Source: Scylla paramamosain (taxonomy: Eukaryota > Arthropoda > Malacostraca > Decapoda > Portunidae). Taken from it: 64,000 nt of DNA. Below, one piece after another: positions 28,096-39,885 of the stretch. The position numbers and the translations under genes were made by a program. Numbering within the stretch: the stretch's first letter is position 1; every line of letters begins with the position of its first letter. The stretch covers positions 6,168,501 to 6,232,500 of the forward strand of contig NC_087192.1 of the NCBI RefSeq assembly GCF_035594125.1, in the 5' to 3' direction. The notes below the pieces were generated by a model, which was not told the DNA's origin, ran no database searches, and saw only the letters and a program-made list of their open reading frames with translations.

Positions 28096-28795
28096 AAAAT
28101 TAACCTTACAAAATATACTAACACAAAATAAACACCGTAAAACAAAATAAAAAAATCTTGTACCTATTTCACCTGCACTGAAATTAGAACTCGATACCAC
28201 ACAAATCAGAACCACAAGGAAGCTTAGCAAAATTGGCTAGGCTCACTCCTCCTCTTTCTCCCTTTCTTGTGCCTGGAGCTGCGTGTTGCGAGGCGGCTGC
28301 CAGACGGGTGGGAGTTTGAAATGGGGCCGAGGAGGCTGACTGAGGAGGACCAGCGCCATCTGCGAGTTGTGATGCTGGGAAGTAAGGAGCGGGGAGGGTG
28401 AAGGCGACTGAGAATGACCGAAAGTTGGTGGAAACGGCGCGAACGGCGACTGATAATGGCTGAAGGAGGTCGAGAATGGATGAAATTGGTCCGACTCTCG
28501 CCTGGCGGGGAATATTCATGGTCACAACCTCACCCTGAGTGTTGGAAAGGGTAAAGGGGGGAGGGTGACGAGGTGAAGGAGGAGGAGGAAGAGGAGGAGG
28601 GAGACGAGGTCGGGGTGAAGGAGGAGGACGAGTAGGGGGTGGTGGGGAGATGACGACGGGGAAGAATGGAGGCTGGCTGGCTGGCTGGAGGTGGACGAGG
28701 AAGAGGAGGAATAGAAGTGGGTGGAAATGAAGGAATGGAGGTGGTGGAGGTGGAAAAAGAGGGGAAGAGAAATGAGAAAGATTTGAAAAGGGAGG

Positions 28796-28798
<3 letters not shown>
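28096..28798. other. Unassigned stretch, GC-richer than neighbours
   Basis: A 113-codon open frame on the minus strand (28525-28184) is not repeat-derived, but it has no recognised domain and no convincing splice context. 28560-28760 is GGA-rich. Confidence 0.4.

Positions 28799-28882
<84 letters not shown>
28799..28882. repeat. (CT)42 array
   Basis: Uninterrupted run. Confidence 0.97.
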
Positions 28883-28885
<3 letters not shown>

Positions 28886-29169
28886 TTCTCACTAACATTT
28901 CCCCTTTCCCTCCTCCATCCACCTCAAAATATTGGTAAAGCCAATGAGACAAACTAAAAGAATAAAAAAAAAAAAAAAAAAAAAGCCGGAATTGCAACCA
29001 TTTGTTTCTTACTTGCCCTACAGGAGGCTAACACATTCCGATACATTACTCACTTTTATTCCCCCGAAGTGGTCAATGTCCTCCCCTTTAGAAAAACTCC
29101 TCCCTACGTGCCTGATATGTATCGTAAAAAAAATAATAAATAAATAAAAATAAATAAATACATAAATAA

Positions 29170-29450
29170 TCCCTATGTCATTTTAATTTTTCGTGGTTTA
29201 TTTATTTCTTTACCTATTCGTTCGAGGCAACAGTGGAAAGCATTACACACACGTAAAGACGTTTCCGTGCCGATGGCCGTACCGGTGGTGGTGGCGGTGA
29301 CGGTGGTGGCGGATGCGTGCGTGAAAATTCAACGTTTACTAAAAGTTTAACGCCCGCTACGAAACTTGTCCCCCGGAGTTTGTGTTTGGAGCGATTCCAT
29401 AAATTTTCTCTCCCTCGAATTAAAAACTTTCATTGCGAGGCGTCGGGACA
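29170..29450. other. Unique intronic island
   Basis: Repeat-poor except for a short GGT/GGC patch at 29284-29310. Contains balanced, moderately GC-rich sequence. No exon was recognised; a conserved non-coding element is possible. Confidence 0.25.
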
Positions 29451-29479
29451 TTCATTTATTTATTATTTTTGATGCAGCG

Positions 29480-29840
29480 CGAGGGAGGAGGAGGAGGAGA
29501 AGGAGGAGGAAGAGGAGGAGAGGGAGGCGGGATCTCTCTGGATTTGATTGATGTGTATGGATTTTAAGGATTTATTGGGTGAACTAAAGCGCACGATGAA
29601 AATATACCTAAGGGGACGATGGGCAGGGCCGGAGGGAGACTGAAGGGGTGGATGACAGGGGTGAGCCAGGAAAAGGAAGGGAGAGCCGAGGGACGGTGAG
29701 GGATGAGGCTTATGAGGGAGAAGAGGCAGGGTCGCGGCGAGGCATCTGCGTTGTCTTCCTCTGAACTGATGCCTCGGGAGTAAGTCATGTCTGAATAGTG
29801 AAATAAGTTAAATAAATGAAGGATGACATAATTAAATAAA

Positions 29841-29886
<46 letters not shown>

Positions 29887-30540
29887 TGGTAAGGCGAGAG
29901 CGCAGCGGAGGAGATGGAAATGCATAATGAAATGACATCCATATTCTTGCTCCGTGAATTCGTGTCCAGTTCATCATCAGGTATGAATGACAATGGCAAA
30001 TTAATACATTACGCTACAAGCCTTTGTGAGTATACGAAGAAAAGTAACGTAATAAAAACTGGCGTAGAGTACAAAGCACTCCACTACCCAAGCTTCAATT
30101 AATACGAGTACAGAATTACACGTAGCTGATACAATGACGAAGAGGAGAAGTGTAAGGGTCGTGATGGCTTGGAGAGTGGATAGGAGTATAGGTGTTAGGG
30201 GAAGGAGTAAGTAAGAGTAAGTATGATGCGGTAGAAGAAGGTAGAGCAGAAATAATTTGGACTGTAGGTGTTGGTGTAAGAACGAAGAGTTTGGACGTGA
30301 ACTGGTAAAAGTAAACAGTGGTGGTGCAGTAGTAGTAAAAGGGAAGGTATTCGAGCAGGAGTGGATTGGAGTAAAGGTATTGGAGCAGGAGTTAATAGGA
30401 GTACATGTTAGATGAGGAGTGGGTATGAGTAATGGTAGCAGTTTAAGAACAGGTAGCAATGACGGAGGTGGAGGGTGAAATACGCAGGAATGAAGGTGGT
30501 GGGCATGAGTGTGTAGGAGCAAAGGTTCTGGGAGTGGGAA
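29480..30540. other. Unassigned stretch with short GGA and (CT)n tracts
   Basis: GGA patch at 29486-29530 and (CT)17 at 29847-29881. The region 30120-30540 is GTA/GGAGT-rich with recurring GGAGTG, ATTGGAGTAAAG and GGAGCAGGAGT phrases. Confidence 0.5.
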
Positions 30541-30790
30541 GGGATGTAGCGGTGAAGTGTTCAGCGTCCTCACAAACCTGCGTGGCCGCGGCAAGTATAA
30601 CTGCGAGTGAACGCGAGTAAACGTCGAGCGACCGCGATTTACGACTTGGGCGTCGTGGCCTCCGTGACAAACACCTCCCGGGACGGCGGGCGGCGGGCGG
30701 GCGGTGTGCCTCCCACCGCCTCCTGGCCGTCCGTCACGCCGCGCCGCACCGCTGAGTGATGCCCTCATCCCAGCCGCTAATGACCCACCA
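30541..30790. other. CpG-dense GC-rich island inside intron
   Basis: 250 bp with frequent CG dinucleotides (a GGCGGGCGG run at 30685-30705, CGCGCC at 30740). It is part of a 356-codon minus-strand frame, but that frame runs through repeats on both sides. An internal promoter or enhancer is possible; no gene is supported. Confidence 0.3.
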
Positions 30791-30794
30791 TCAT

Positions 30795-31115
30795 CAACAC
30801 GACTAACGACACCACGTAATAAACAAGTAACAACAAAATTATGATGAACGGATATAACACTGACAACCCAACCACAACAACAACAACAGCAACAACAATC
30901 ATAATGACGTGGTGGGAGAGAGAATATGATGGAACCGTAACTTCGAACTGCTAATCTAAGATAAACACGAGTAACGACACCACATAATAAACACGTAACA
31001 ACAAAATTATGACGAACGGATGCACCACCACCACCACCACCACCACCACCGCCACCACCAGCACCAGCCACTATGACAGGTGACGAATAAGCGACATCCC
31101 ATAACCTGGAACTGC
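30795..31115. repeat. Two-copy tandem duplication, ~163 bp
   Basis: The phrase TAACGACACCAC(G/A)TAATAAACA(A/C)GTAACAACAAAATTATGA occurs at 30803 and 30972. A second shared phrase (AACTGCTAA.CTAAGA) closes each copy at about 30946 and 31108. The second copy has gained an (ACC)n expansion at 31023-31055. Confidence 0.85.
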
Positions 31116-31362
31116 TAAACTAAGACCAACAAAAAAGAGAGACAGACAAGCGTGAACCGGGAACCAGGTCACGCGTCGGATCACAACAGACAGATAGGCG
31201 AATTTCCCGCTTTTTTTGTCCCACCGTCCCCTCCCCTCCACCTCACTGCAGCTCGCTATGGCCTAACTTGTGCAGACGAGTTGGTGCAATGATGACATCT
31301 TTGCGCCACGGTCACTGCCCCACCTAATTGTATCGCCCGGTTGCATATTACTGACTGATACC

Positions 31363-31437
<75 letters not shown>

Positions 31438-31547
31438 TTTTTGCCTCATGTACGTGCGTTGATTTGCAAGCGTCCTCTATTAAAACGGTCACGTACGTAC
31501 ACAAATGACTGAATTACACGTCAAAATCTGAAGTGCAGGGGAGGTCC

Positions 31548-31633
<86 letters not shown>
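31363..31633. repeat. (GT)n and (GA)n arrays
   Basis: (GT)n at 31363-31437 and (GA)n at 31551-31633. Confidence 0.97.
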
Positions 31634-31636
<3 letters not shown>

Positions 31637-32900
31637 TTTTATGATGGAGAAATAAATGGAATGCAGGATAAAGGAAAGGAGGGAGAGGGACTAGCAAAGA
31701 ATAAAATGAGGCAAATTTGAGATAAGGGATAAAGCAGGGGAGAGAAGAAAGAGAGACAGAGGAGAAAAGAGAAAAAGGGAAGGGAAGGCACAAAAGAGAG
31801 GTAAGAGACGAGAGAAAAGAGTGAGAATTAATGGATGAAAATATAGGAGAAAGTCGAGGAGGGAGATAAGAAGGGGCGGGTGTGAGGGAAGGGAGGCGGG
31901 GTTGAGAGATAAGGAAGGATGGAGGCAAGGAAACAAGGAAAGAATGAGGGAGGTGAACGAAGAAAGGGACGATGAAGAATGAGGGGGAAGAAATTCGGAC
32001 AGAAAGGAAGGAAGGAAGGAAAGAAGGAAGTAGATTAAATACGTGAAGGGAAAAAGAAACGTGTAAAAAGGAAGGGATAATAAAGAAAAACGATGAAGGA
32101 AGGTGATGATGGGAGTGAAGAGAAGGATGGAATTATGCAATATGAAAAAACAAGGTAAGGAAAGGAGGTGAAAGAAGGCAAGGAGAAAGAGAAAGTGAAG
32201 GAAGATGAAGACATGAAGTTAAAGAAAGAACGTCGAAGTAAAAGGTGAAGGTGTGTAAAGACTTAAAGGAAGGATTGAAAGAAATGAAAAAAATATGTAT
32301 AAATGAAATGATTGAGATAAGAAACAAAGAAAAGAGGCATTGAAGGAACATTGTAATGGGTTCGATAACATGACATGGAATAATGAAAGCAGAGTGAAAG
32401 AAAAAAATATGGAAGACTGAAAGCGAATGAAAGAAACAAGGTATGACGAGAAGAAAAAAATCCAAGAAACAAATACATAATAAAAAACAAGAGAAGGAAG
32501 CGAAAAAAGGAAGTAGCAGTGAAAGAGAAATGTAAAGAACGTCACCAGATAGGATGTAAAATAAAGGAGGGAAAAGAGAAGACGATGAATAAAAAGCAGG
32601 AAAAGAATGGGAAGCATAATGGGGTGAAAGAAGGAAGAGGGAGGAAATAAATCCTTGAAAACCAGAAAGGATAGAAAATAGGGAAAGAAAATGAAGGAAG
32701 AAAGATAAAAGAAAAGACGATGAATAAAGAGGCGAACTTTTTAACCAAGAAGTAAGAAAAGAATGAAAATAAAGACAATGAGATGAAAGAAGTGGCAAGG
32801 AAAGGAAAAAACTGAAAACCTTGACTAGATAAGATATAAAACAGATAAAGGATATGGAAGGATGGGAGAAATAACACGACATTATGATCCCAAAGAGTCC
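31634..32900. repeat. 1.3-kb polypurine domain, partly tandem
   Basis: Almost exclusively purine on the plus strand with few C or T. A diverged unit is visible: GACGATGAATAAA recurs at 32581 and 32716 (135 bp apart), and GATAGGATGTAAAATA-like phrases recur at 32546, 32667 and 32826. The 259-codon hydrophobic minus-strand frame (32912-32133) is the translation of this DNA. Confidence 0.75.
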
Positions 32901-33072
32901 TGCTGGTGACACGGATGGAATATAGTGGCATCACATATTTTTCCCCCGACAGGTGAATGTGACGGGCGAGAAATACTTTGGCTTGGCGCTCATCAAAAGT
33001 GTGACGCTAAAACTATGTACGTAAATAACAACATATGACCCATTTCGTCATTTACCTTTTGGAGGCTGATGC

Positions 33073-33073
<1 letters not shown>

Positions 33074-33146
<73 letters not shown>
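33074..33146. repeat. (CT)36 array
   Basis: Uninterrupted run. Confidence 0.97.
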
Positions 33147-33147
<1 letters not shown>

Positions 33148-33289
33148 AGACCTGAACATATTTATTAATTCCCTTTCCAGACATCTGATTCCTGGCATCC
33201 TTTCAACGCTATTTTTGTTATCAAAACTCAAAATGTCCCTTTTCTTAAAGTTCTCCCAATCTTTTGATGTAAGAAAGCTACAGTCGCGA

Positions 33290-34060
33290 TCCCCGACTCA
33301 AAACTGAACTCAAATATCTTTCATTGACTTCTTTCTCTCCTTTCAAAGCTATTTCAATAACCCGAGTGAAAGACGCATACGTTTTCTTTTTTATTATCTT
33401 AACTAATGAAACTATTACTCTTTTGATTTCACTGCCATATAGATTCAAAACTGAACTCAAATATCATTCTTTTTTTTTCTCTCTCTTCTTCCAAACGTTT
33501 TTTTTATGTACCAAAGTAAAAGACACTCATATACTTTTCTTTCTAATTATCTTCATATCTTCTAACTTTCGACTGTCTATTTAATCAAGTGTTATATAGT
33601 TCTCATATAACTTTTCTTTCTCTCCTCTCCTCTATCCTACTTTAAATATTCTCCTATCTAACGGATCTACTATTCATCGAACTCAATCGAAACAGTTCTT
33701 TTCTCCTCTCTTCTCTTTCTAATTACTTTCTTATGTAGCGAAACAACTATTTACATAACTTAAATGTCACACAGTTCTTCTTTCTCTCCTCTCCTTTCTT
33801 CTCTAATTATCTTCTTACATAACGAATCTACTGTTTAGGTTACTCAAATGTCATATATTTTTCTTGTCTCGTCTCTTTTCTCTTTCTAATTATCTTCTTT
33901 TCTAACTGTTTATTATTTATTCAACTCAAACAGCATACAGTTCCCTATAGTTATTGCTCCTCTCTTTCTAATTATCCTCTTATCTAACTGTCTACTATAC
34001 AATATATTGAACTCAAATGGCGCATATTTCTTCCTTCTCTTGTCTCCTCTCCTCTCTATT
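33290..34060. repeat. ~80-bp minisatellite, about eight diverged copies
   Basis: Recurring order of CTAATTATCTTCTTATCTAAC, a CTACTATTTATT-like phrase, AACTCAAATGTCATATA-like phrase, then TTCTTTCTCTCCTCTCCT. Copies are visible around 33440, 33545, 33650, 33720, 33805, 33890 and 33970. The first two units (33300-33545) are longer and share AAACTGAACTCAAATATC. Confidence 0.85.
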
Positions 34061-34303
34061 CCGCCCCGAAAGAAAAGGAAAGACTGAACATTAAGAGAAG
34101 CCTTCGGTGATCATCAAAGAGCATCTTGTCACAGGATGAATTTCCCAAGAGGCGGTGAGGGTGATCATTGTCCTTCCTCATTTTCTCCCTCTCTCTCTCT
34201 ACCTGCCGTCCTCATAACGACCTATTTTCCTCCTCCTTTCATCGTTGCTTTTACTCCTTCCCTGCACCGTCATCGCTACTATTAGCTGCTTGTCCTTCAA
34301 TCA

Positions 34304-34308
<5 letters not shown>

Positions 34309-34380
<72 letters not shown>
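34309..34380. repeat. (CT)36 array
   Basis: Uninterrupted run. Confidence 0.97.
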
Positions 34381-34381
<1 letters not shown>

Positions 34382-34885
34382 TTCCTTTCTCCTACACTTA
34401 ATCTTACTTGTCTTCGTCATTCTCGTGACTCTCTTACTTCTTTTTTTTTATTTTGATTTCTCTTTCTTCTATTCTCTTTAATTTCCTTCCTTTGTCTCTT
34501 TATTTGTAAAATTTTCACCATCTGTTTAGATTTTTCCTCCCCTTTCCGTCTATTCATTTTATTATTTATTTTTCCCGTACGTTTTCATCAACATTTGCTG
34601 CCTTTACTTTTTTTTTTTTTTCCCTCCCGCGTATCCCTGCCTGCCCTTAATTTCTCTAAATAACCTAGGCGTGTCAGTTCAGGTGAAATAAAAATGCTTT
34701 CCCTCAAAGTTAATATTTATTTACCTTGCGTTTTAAGTATTCCAAATAAAATGTCGACTTTTTCTCCCCACTGCTAGTTTTAAATGTTTAAACTCTTTCA
34801 ATTTTCTTTTTAATTCCCGCGAGGAAATAAACACAGGGGCAACAGTTTTAGTTTCGTTTAAATATACATACAAAAAAAGTAGGGG

Positions 34886-34888
<3 letters not shown>

Positions 34889-34960
<72 letters not shown>
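34889..34960. repeat. (GA)35 array
   Basis: Uninterrupted run, preceded by G8. Confidence 0.97.
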
Positions 34961-35064
34961 GAGGGTAAAGAAAGAAACCGGACTCATTTCCTTGCTCTCG
35001 CTTTGAAATGTTTCAATAATTAGTTTTTCTCTTTTTTTCTCTAATTCTGACTTTTGCCTTAGTT

Positions 35065-35065
<1 letters not shown>

Positions 35066-35137
<72 letters not shown>

Positions 35138-35143
35138 GTTACG

Positions 35144-35226
<83 letters not shown>

Positions 35227-35240
35227 ACGTTACGTAACCT
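35066..35240. repeat. Duplicated (CT)n-CACGTTACGTAA unit
   Basis: (CT)n at 35066-35135 is followed by CACGTTACGTAATC. A second (CT)n at 35148-35224 is followed by CCACGTTACGTAACC. Array plus flank is duplicated. Confidence 0.9.
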
Positions 35241-35339
35241 CCAGTACAAACAAGCTGAACTCTCTTCCTCCCACGCCTCCCACCACACCCCTACCCCCAC
35301 CAACGCTCCCACACTCCCACGCACACCCGCACGCAAATA

Positions 35340-36591
35340 AATGATATAATAATCCATTAATATTCAGATTTTGCCCCGACTGAAATTCACTTTTGCTCCC
35401 TGACTTTGATAAATGAAATATTCCCGCGCTGAATAATTACAAGCTTCTCTATATATCTGTGTTAGGATGTCCCTCGCTTCCTCCCGCGGTCCGCCTCATT
35501 ATTGCCGACTTCATTATCGTATTTAAAGGTAGGTTTTATTTTGCTAGTTTTATTTAGAGTTGGTTGGTGATTTACGCATTCTGGTGTTTGTTTATGCATT
35601 GCTGAATTAGGTAATTTTTTTTTGGGGGGGATGGATTTGTTTGATGTGATGTTCGTGGTGTACTTTTGTTATCGTGTGCATTTTAACTGATTTTGGTAAT
35701 TAATGTGTATTTTTTTTTTTACTTTGTCATTGTTCATGATTTATTTTGGTAACTGTGTGTATTTTACTGACTTAGGTGATGAGTCCTTCTTTATTTTTTC
35801 TATTAATTTTTTTATTTATCCACTCTTTTTCTTTTGTTTCATTCATGTTTATAATGTATTTTGGTGTCTGTGTGTACTTTTCGCTGGCTTAGCTTGTTAA
35901 TGCATATATTTCTATTTTTCTTTTCATTCAGTATTCATGTTCTTTTTCATGCGTGTTTTTTGCTGACTTAGGTAATGAATGCACCTATTTATTTATGTTA
36001 TTTATTATTCTTTTTTTCTTAGTTTCATCCATGGTCACGCTTTACTTCATTAGGTAGTTAATGTACTCGTATATTTTTCTTATGGTTCATGCAATGTTCT
36101 AGATTAATTTTCTTAAGTATGTAATAAATAAGTAGGTAAGTAGATAACTGAATAAATAAGTTGATAAATCAATAAATAAGTAAGCAAGTAATTATTCACA
36201 GCTTATATAAGTTGATACATTTATTACATATAAAATACACTGCATACTGGCCCAATCTGTCGATCTAAGTCTCCCCCGACAGACAGGGTGCGACATTTGA
36301 TAAAAGTGCCGTGGAGCAGGAACTGGCAACGCTTATCTGTTAGTTTTATTTATTTATTTATTTATTTATTCATTTATTTTATTTATCTATTTATTTTTTG
36401 TTCTTGTGTGTATCGACTATCGAGTAATTCACGTATATTTGTACCTTGTTTTTAGTTTCATGGCTGTGTTGGTGAATTATGATTTTTTATATTATTATTA
36501 TTTTTTCGGTCGTCTGTATTGCTAAATTCGGTAATAAATGTGTTTATAGATTAACAATTTCATGACGTGTTTATGATTTATTTCTTGCTTT

Positions 36592-36594
<3 letters not shown>
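35340..36594. other. AT-rich unique stretch
   Basis: Mostly unique. 35340-35560 is the most balanced part (possible conserved non-coding DNA). 35560-36560 shows a loose recurring phrase (GTTCATGATTTATTTTGGTAAC... GACTTAGGTAATGAATGC) suggesting an old tandem array with units near 35690, 35760, 35850 and 35960. (TTTA)n at 36340-36400. Confidence 0.5.
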
Positions 36595-36671
<77 letters not shown>

Positions 36672-36751
36672 GAAATACATATGCGAAAATACTTTTTTTC
36701 GTCGAAACGGATAAAAATCCTGTTAAGCCATTTGATTTTTTTGTTTGATGT

Positions 36752-36820
<69 letters not shown>
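36595..36820. repeat. (GT)n and (CT)n arrays
   Basis: (GT)n at 36595-36670 and (CT)n at 36755-36819. Confidence 0.97.
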
Positions 36821-36821
<1 letters not shown>

Positions 36822-37368
36822 CCACCGCATTTCCATTAATTCATATCTAATTTTACCACATGAATAATTCCAATTCTCTCCTTTCCATTTATACTATATT
36901 AATTTCTCTTTATACGCATATACCTCTGTCGTCTGTCCTTCCCCCTCTTCTCTTGCCCTCTGCCTTTGTCCTTCCTTTCTATAAGCGGCATATGTATATG
37001 TCTTCTTAAGGCACCATCACCCTCGTCAACAACAGCAGCAGCAGCACCAGGAACAGGAGCACCACCACCACCACGTGGCGTCAACATCATTATCATCACT
37101 ATCACCAACATAACACCATCCTTCCAATTCTCCCAAGGAAAGGAAGATTAAAGAAAAGAAAAACAGACAATGTTCATCTTCCACACAGAAAAAGAGAGGA
37201 AAAAATAAGATGACCGCGATTTCCTTAGTATCCAGAATCCCCAAAGGAAATTTCCCCTTCTGTTCTTCCTTTTGTTTGGAAAGTGGATTACTTCCAATAC
37301 CTTCCTTGATGCCGCCGAGGGGGAGGAGCAGAAGTGTAATGTTGCTAGGAGACGCCTTTATAAACAAC

Positions 37369-37583
37369 CTTGTTGAGGCGGCTAGCAAAGTAAATACGGT
37401 CCGGAGGATTGAGGACGTTGTTTCTTTTTTTTAACATAGACTATCTACAAATTGACATGAGAAGGAACACAAGAACACAAGAAAATAATGCCATAAGAAC
37501 ATAAGAAAAATAAGAGAAGCTTGATGAGACGGGTGGCAAAGTACACACACTTCAGAGAACAGGGAAACAGAAAACTGGTGCTG

Positions 37584-37657
<74 letters not shown>

Positions 37658-37860
37658 AAGACTCTCTCTACAGACTAACATAAGAAGAAACATAAGAACT
37701 TAAGAAAATAATACCATAATAACAAAAGAAGTTAAGAAGCTTGTTGAGACGCGTGGCAAACTATATACAATTCAGAGGACAGAGAGAACGGTTTTTTTTT
37801 TTATCATGGACACACTCTACAGACATAAGAAAAACTAAAGAATATAGGGAAATTGGAACA
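37369..37860 (-). mobile_element. Serial LINE-like 3' tails (A/T-rich, TTCTTATG repeats)
   Basis: Three diverged direct copies begin with CTTGTTGAG(A/G)CG...GGCAAAGTA at about 37369, 37520 and 37741, each bordered by CATAAGAACATAAGAAAATAA-type tracts. In minus sense these tracts are TTCTTATG repeats, the usual end of CR1-like elements. The middle copy holds a (CT)34 array (37586-37653). No reading frame survives. Confidence 0.55.
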
Positions 37861-38170
37861 TAAAACACAAGAAAAGAAGGGAAACTGCAGCAATCCTATC
37901 AGGCCTACACGAGGCTCCCTGTTTAAAATATGCTTTTCCATTTTCACTTGTTATTCTTTATCATAAACCCTGGAGAAATTGACAAAAGAAGAACATAAGA
38001 ATATAAGAACATAAAAACATAAGAAAATTAGGGAAACAACAAGAAGTCATCACTCACATACATGGAAACGTCTTTTGAAGCATACCTATCTATTTCCATC
38101 TATCATCCTCACTCATAAATGTGTCTGATATTCTTTTAAGGCTCCCTATTGACTCGACACCAACTTACAG
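37861..38170 (-). mobile_element. CR1-like LINE 3' end(s): ORF2 C-terminus plus 3' UTR
   Basis: In minus sense 38162-38088 reads VGVESIGSLKRISDTFMSED then RWK and a stop. The same motif with a matching stop occurs at 46030-45957. This 'S-SF-K-R...F...D-RWK-stop' ending resembles non-LTR ORF2 C-termini. The 3' UTR runs down to TTCTTATG-like repeats at 38035-37985. A second 3' UTR copy (GCCTCGTGTAGGCCTGAT in minus sense) follows at 37910-37890 with its own tail. Confidence 0.7.
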
Positions 38171-38358
38171 TGTAATATACAGAGCGGCAGGCATACAGGC
38201 GACAAACAGATGAGCAAACATGATAACGCAGGCACATCAACATGATAGGACAGGTAGGTTGGCAGAAAATGATCTTAGAATGAAGTAAACTGGAAAATGT
38301 TATGTAATTTTCTCGATGTTTTCTGTGGATCAAAGCAGAGATGAATTATGTGTAAATT

Positions 38359-38512
<154 letters not shown>

Positions 38513-39295
38513 CCTTTACCTAACGTGTACTAACTCTCATAAAAAGAAGAGTGAAGAAAAATGAAAAAAAAAAAAAAGGCACTTGGAGACGAAATGCAAA
38601 AAGAAAAAGTAATCGAAACTTCCTTCCTGAACTTCGTGAAAAGTCGAGGCCATGTTTTACTTCTTACTGATATTTCACCTCCTTACACCTGGTGCCTCCT
38701 CCTCCTCCTCTTCCTCCTTTACTTTCTCCTCATTCTGTACCTTCTCTACACTCTCTCTCTCTTTCTCTCTTTACCCAGAAATACCTCGCTTTGGCAATCA
38801 TTTCCTTTCGCTTAAAATACTCGACCCAGAGTTCAGAGAGGACATGATCTGCGATTCTTGATTTACATGTGTGGGTTCAACAGATGCAATGTAAGTGAGG
38901 CTCTGTCCTCTGCCTTCTCTCCACTTAACCCTCTCTTCCTCGAATCATCTCCTATGCAGTCCTTCCATCTCTTCTTAGTCTGCCTCGTCTTCTACTTCTA
39001 TCCACACCCAATCATTACCACTTCTAAGTATTCTGGTGGTAAAAACGCTTTTTTTTTTTCCCCCTCACCACAGCTATTTTCAAAGGCCACATATATGATT
39101 AGCCAAGGTGTGAAGATTGCTTCTCAACTTAATAACGTATACATCTGGTCAATCTGTCACTAATACCATAAAAAAAACACCATTCAAAACCCGTGTACCT
39201 TCAACTAGAGCCTTACAAAAACAGTCGTTGTGAGAACAAAAGGGTTTTCAGATAAGAGTCCTTTGAGACGCAAACACAAATGGACATCTACGTAC

Positions 39296-39434
39296 CTATA
39301 CACAGGCGTCTCTCCGGAGCCAATGTACCAGAGAGTGAGCACCGCTGTGTCATGGGGAGGTGAGGTGATGGAACAAGGGAGGGAAGCGTTGTATCCCTCC
39401 ACCACCTCCACCTGCGACGTCTCTCCTTCCGACT
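39296..39434 (-). CDS. Sidestep-like exon: N-terminal half of Ig1
   Basis: The 139-bp exon follows a pyrimidine-rich acceptor (tttctatttccag) and ends at a gtacgt donor. It reads VEVVEGYNASLPCSI, then a TLWYIGSGETPVY segment. The Cys in LPC and the Trp in LWY are the B-strand Cys and C-strand Trp of a V-type Ig fold; NAS is an N-glycosylation sequon. The 'LPC ... LWY ... PVY' order is typical of the first Ig domain of Sidestep proteins. It ends in phase 2 and joins exon 19706-19504 to give PVYSYDQ. The frame stays open upstream through the acceptor to in-frame ATGs at 39507 and 39468, and the second yields a hydrophobic stretch (MLFFVFSFLF) that resembles a signal peptide. I prefer the splice reading, with the signal peptide in an upstream exon, because the acceptor is strong, but a start here cannot be excluded. 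Confidence 0.82.
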
Positions 39435-39599
39435 CTGGAAATAGAAAGGAAAAAACAAAAAAAAGCATTACCAGAGGGTGAGGACGCGGAGGTGATACAC
39501 GATACATATGTATTTTTTGTTATGTTTTTACTCTGCAGGAAAACAAAGAAGGGTGCGTGTGTAAGAAAAAAGAAGGAGACAGGAGACGAAGAAAAGAAG

Positions 39600-39631
39600 A
39601 GAAGAGAGGAGAGGAGAGGAGAGGAGAGAGG

Positions 39632-39702
<71 letters not shown>

Positions 39703-39790
39703 AGGGAATATGGAGGTAATATAGAGTTAGATGAGAACTGTTTTAAGGAGAAATGGAGAGGAAAAGTTGTGGAAAACATGTATAATATGC

Positions 39791-39882
<92 letters not shown>
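39600..39882. repeat. (GA)n arrays
   Basis: GAGAG-type units at 39600-39637, (GA)n at 39638-39699 and 39793-39882. Lies just upstream of the Ig1 exon in gene sense. Confidence 0.95.

Positions 39883-39885
<3 letters not shown>

Noticed and set aside
28184..28525. 113-codon minus-strand frame as a gene
   Set aside because: No recognised domain, no upstream start context or splice sites of note; kept only as an unassigned stretch.
30001..31071. 356-codon open frame on the minus strand
   Set aside because: It runs through (ACC)n, two copies of a tandem duplication and a CpG island; composition shifts with each, and no domain or splice structure is visible.
32133..32912. 259-codon hydrophobic open frame on the minus strand, membrane-protein-like
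   Set aside because: The plus strand is nearly pure purine here, so the complement codes Phe, Ser and Leu in every frame. Overlapping frames look the same.
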